Shown here one piece after another: positions 5,546-7,038 of a DNA stretch of 7,038 nucleotides. The DNA is from Methanoregulaceae archaeon UBA288. Lineage in GTDB: Archaea > Halobacteriota > Methanomicrobia > Methanomicrobiales > Methanospirillaceae. The position numbers and the translations under genes are program-made. The notes under the pieces were generated by a model that saw nothing but the letters and a program-made list of their open reading frames with translations, had not been told where the DNA came from and made no database searches. Within the stretch, counting starts at the first letter, position 1. Every line of letters begins with the position of its first letter. The DNA lies in contig DAEF01000219.1 of the NCBI GenBank assembly GCA_002495225.1, positions 1,214-8,251 of the forward strand, in the 5' to 3' direction.

Positions 5546-6877
5546 ATGCGATACAGTCTGATCCGAGACCGATGGACACGGGGGACGCTCCTGCCGCGCC
5601 TCCTGATCGGGGCACTGCTGCTGGCGACACTCTGCGTCGGGGCCGCGTCCGCCCTGTACTGGCAGGTCGAGACCGTGGACTCGGCGGGGTCCGTCGGGTG
5701 GTATACCTCCCTGGCGCTTGACTCCGCCGGCCACCCGCATATCAGCTACCTGGACGGGGAGAACCTGGAGCTGCGATACGCAGCCTGGAACGGCACCGGC
5801 TGGGCGTACCGGACAGTGGACTCGGCCGGGACGGCGGGCTGGTTCAACTCCCTGGCCCTGGACAGCGCCGGCAACCCCCGCATCAGCTACTACGACGGGA
5901 TGGACGGCAACCTGAAGTACGCCGCGTGGGACGGGTCGGCCTGGAGGATCAGGACGGTGGACTCGGTCGGGGACGTCGGGACATACACGTCCATCGCGCT
6001 GGCCCTGGACGGGGCCGGCAACCCCAGGATCAGCTACTGCGACATGTCCGGCGGCGATTTGAAGTATGCGGCATACGTCGACTCGATGTGGCTGTACCAG
6101 ACCGTGGACTCGGAAGGGGACGTCGGGTCGTACTCGTCCCTGGCGCTGGACGCCGCCGGGCACCCGCACATCAGCTACATCGATGCCGGGAACTCCGACC
6201 TGAAGTACGCCGAGTGGAACGGCAACGACTGGATCATCCGGACCGTGGACGCGGCGGGGCAGGTCTACGGGACCAGCTCCCTGGCCCTGGACGGCGCCGG
6301 CCGACCGCACATCAGCTACTTCGACGACCCGAGGGGCGACCTGAAGTACGCGGCGTACGACGGCTCGTCATGGCGGATCGACACCGTGGACTCGGTCGGG
6401 ATCGGCTGGGCCGACAACTCCCTGGCGCTGGACAGCGCCGGCAGCCCCCGGATCAGCTACTACGACCAGGCGAACGGCGGCCTGAAGTACGCGGCTTGGA
6501 ACGGGTCGGCATGGCAGGTCACGACGGTCGATACGGCAGGGGATGTCGGGGACCACAACTCCCTCGCACTGGACAACGGCGGCAACCCCCGCATCAGCTA
6601 CCTGGATGCCACGAACGGCGACCTGAAGTACGCGCGGGCCGAGCCCGCGCCGCCCGTCCAGGCCGTGCCCGGCGGCACGTCGCTGCCGACGGACACCGAC
6701 GCCGACGGGCTCTACGACGACGTGAACGGCAACGGCCGGGCCGACTTCGCGGACGTCGTGCTCTTCTTCAACCAGATGTCGTGGATCAGTGGGAACGAGC
6801 CGGTTGGTTTGTTCGATTACAACAGGAACGGCCGCATTGACTTCGCCGACGTCGTCTGGCTCTTCAACAACCTCTGA
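5546..6877 (+). CDS. secreted seven-repeat propeller-like protein with C-terminal dockerin
   Basis: A 443-residue exported protein. Residues 1-36 are a signal peptide: basic start, hydrophobic core at about 19-33, cleavage expected after Ala-Ser-Ala (34-36). Seven tandem repeats follow, starting at Trp 39, 86, 133, 182, 229, 276 and 323, each 47 residues (the third 49) with the pattern W-x3-TVD, SLALD, AG-x-P-x-ISY and LKYA. Four short strands per unit and seven units suggest a seven-bladed beta-propeller; this is inference. A Pro/Ala-rich linker (365-382) leads to a dockerin-like domain with two 12-residue calcium loops, D392-D403 and D424-D435, each of the form D-x-N-x-N-G-x3-(F/A)-x-D followed by VV-x-(L/F)-F, plus a DTDADGLYDD stretch just before. 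Dockerins dock onto cohesins on the cell surface or other proteins; no cohesin is in the window. Substrate unknown; no catalytic residues recognised. It ends with its own T-run terminator, so it is probably a single-gene unit. Confidence 0.88.
   Translation: MRYSLIRDRWTRGTLLPRLLIGALLLATLCVGAASALYWQVETVDSAGSVGWYTSLALDSAGHPHISYLDGENLELRYAAWNGTGWAYRTVDSAGTAGWFNSLALDSAGNPRISYYDGMDGNLKYAAWDGSAWRIRTVDSVGDVGTYTSIALALDGAGNPRISYCDMSGGDLKYAAYVDSMWLYQTVDSEGDVGSYSSLALDAAGHPHISYIDAGNSDLKYAEWNGNDWIIRTVDAAGQVYGTSSLALDGAGRPHISYFDDPRGDLKYAAYDGSSWRIDTVDSVGIGWADNSLALDSAGSPRISYYDQANGGLKYAAWNGSAWQVTTVDTAGDVGDHNSLALDNGGNPRISYLDATNGDLKYARAEPAPPVQAVPGGTSLPTDTDADGLYDDVNGNGRADFADVVLFFNQMSWISGNEPVGLFDYNRNGRIDFADVVWLFNNL
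5660..6637 (+). repeat. seven tandem 141-bp coding repeats
   Basis: Units begin at 5660, 5801, 5942, 6089, 6230, 6371 and 6512, each starting with the TGG of a conserved Trp. Period is 141 bp, except the third at 147 bp. The units share DNA words such as ATCAGCTAC, GACCTGAAGTACGC and CTCCCTGGC, so they arose by tandem duplication and remain close at the DNA level. The last unit breaks off after LKYAR into the linker. Confidence 0.9.
6719..6850 (+). other. dockerin-type paired calcium loops
   Basis: Two loops, DVNGNGRADFAD (codons 6719-6754) and DYNRNGRIDFAD (6815-6850), each followed by a hydrophobic helix VV-L/W-FFN or LFNN, form the duplicated F-hand arrangement of type I dockerins. The loop has Asn where many bacterial dockerins have Asp at the fifth position. 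The spacing between loops is 32 residues from first Asp to first Asp. Confidence 0.8.
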
Positions 6878-6893
6878 CACCTTCCTGGTTCTA

Positions 6894-6900
6894 TTTTTTT
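6894..6900 (+). terminator. T-run transcription terminator
   Basis: Seven consecutive T follow CTA, 17 bases after the stop codon of the secreted protein, in an otherwise GC-rich region. Archaeal RNA polymerase stops at such runs without needing a hairpin, and none is visible. Confidence 0.6.
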
Positions 6901-7014
6901 GGGTGGCCGTTTCCCGAAGTAAAAGTGAGGATCGTTCCGAAGATGATTTGGAGATGACGTGAGCATGCGCTCTCATGTGCCGACACGCTTTCGCTCCGCT
7001 GTTCGCCGAAACTC

Positions 7015-7038
7015 CGGGGGGCGCTTGTCCGCCCCCCG
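7015..7038. repeat. perfect 9-bp GC inverted repeat at the window edge
   Basis: CGGGGGGCG at 7015-7023 and CGCCCCCCG at 7030-7038 are exact reverse complements around a 6-base loop. It would form a very stable hairpin. The bases before it (about 6985-7014, with CGCTTTCGCTCCGC) are low in complexity and not coding in style. It may be part of an intergenic repeat or a terminator for a gene beyond the edge; the window ends exactly with the repeat. Confidence 0.5.

Noticed and set aside
5540..6310. Minus-strand frame opposite the secreted repeat protein
   Set aside because: Its periodic Val/Gly/Pro-rich product simply mirrors the 141-bp repeats of the plus-strand gene.
1..7038. tRNA, rRNA, CRISPR array or complete insertion sequence
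   Set aside because: No cloverleaf-like segment, rRNA stretch, regularly spaced direct repeats with unique spacers, or transposase was seen on either strand.

Overview
The window looks like chromosome of a high-GC methanogenic archaeon, most likely Methanomicrobiales (Methanoculleus or a relative). The reasons are the strong G/C preference at third codon positions, A/T-rich archaeal TATA-like boxes in short intergenic gaps, a methanogen-type pyruvate carboxylase subunit B, a DUF2111-type protein (a methanogen family), and a secreted repeat protein with a C-terminal dockerin of the kind common in methanogens. The taxonomic call is inference.

The left 60% (bases 1-4173, all minus strand) is a biotin uptake and biotin use block. 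In transcription order it holds a DUF2111-like gene overlapping birA (biotin-protein ligase with an N-terminal helix-turn-helix), then a 77-bp gap, then four genes joined by 1- or 4-base stop/start overlaps: bioY (biotin-binding S component), two different ABC ATPases, and the T component. After a 45-bp gap comes the start of pycB, the pyruvate carboxylase subunit that normally carries the biotinylated lysine, running off the left edge. The birA/bioY gap holds a perfect 10-bp inverted repeat with a 14-bp spacer, matching the BirA operator layout and overlapping the bioY start codon. The inferred circuit is: biotin enters through BioY plus the ECF module, BirA attaches it to PycB, and biotin-loaded BirA represses uptake.

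Bases 4174-5545 are a decayed accessory patch on the plus strand. It contains an integrase remnant with a stop at codon 4 and no catalytic core, then a ribbon-helix-helix gene with a one-base frameshift, then about 310 bp with only a trace of a Cys-containing reading frame and a short palindrome. This looks like the scar of a lost integrated element.

Bases 5546-6877 encode a secreted protein: signal peptide, seven repeats of about 47 residues (probable seven-bladed beta-propeller), short Pro-rich linker, and a two-motif dockerin with calcium-binding loops. A T-run follows as probable terminator. The last 140 bases hold no recognised gene and end in a perfect GC-rich inverted repeat.
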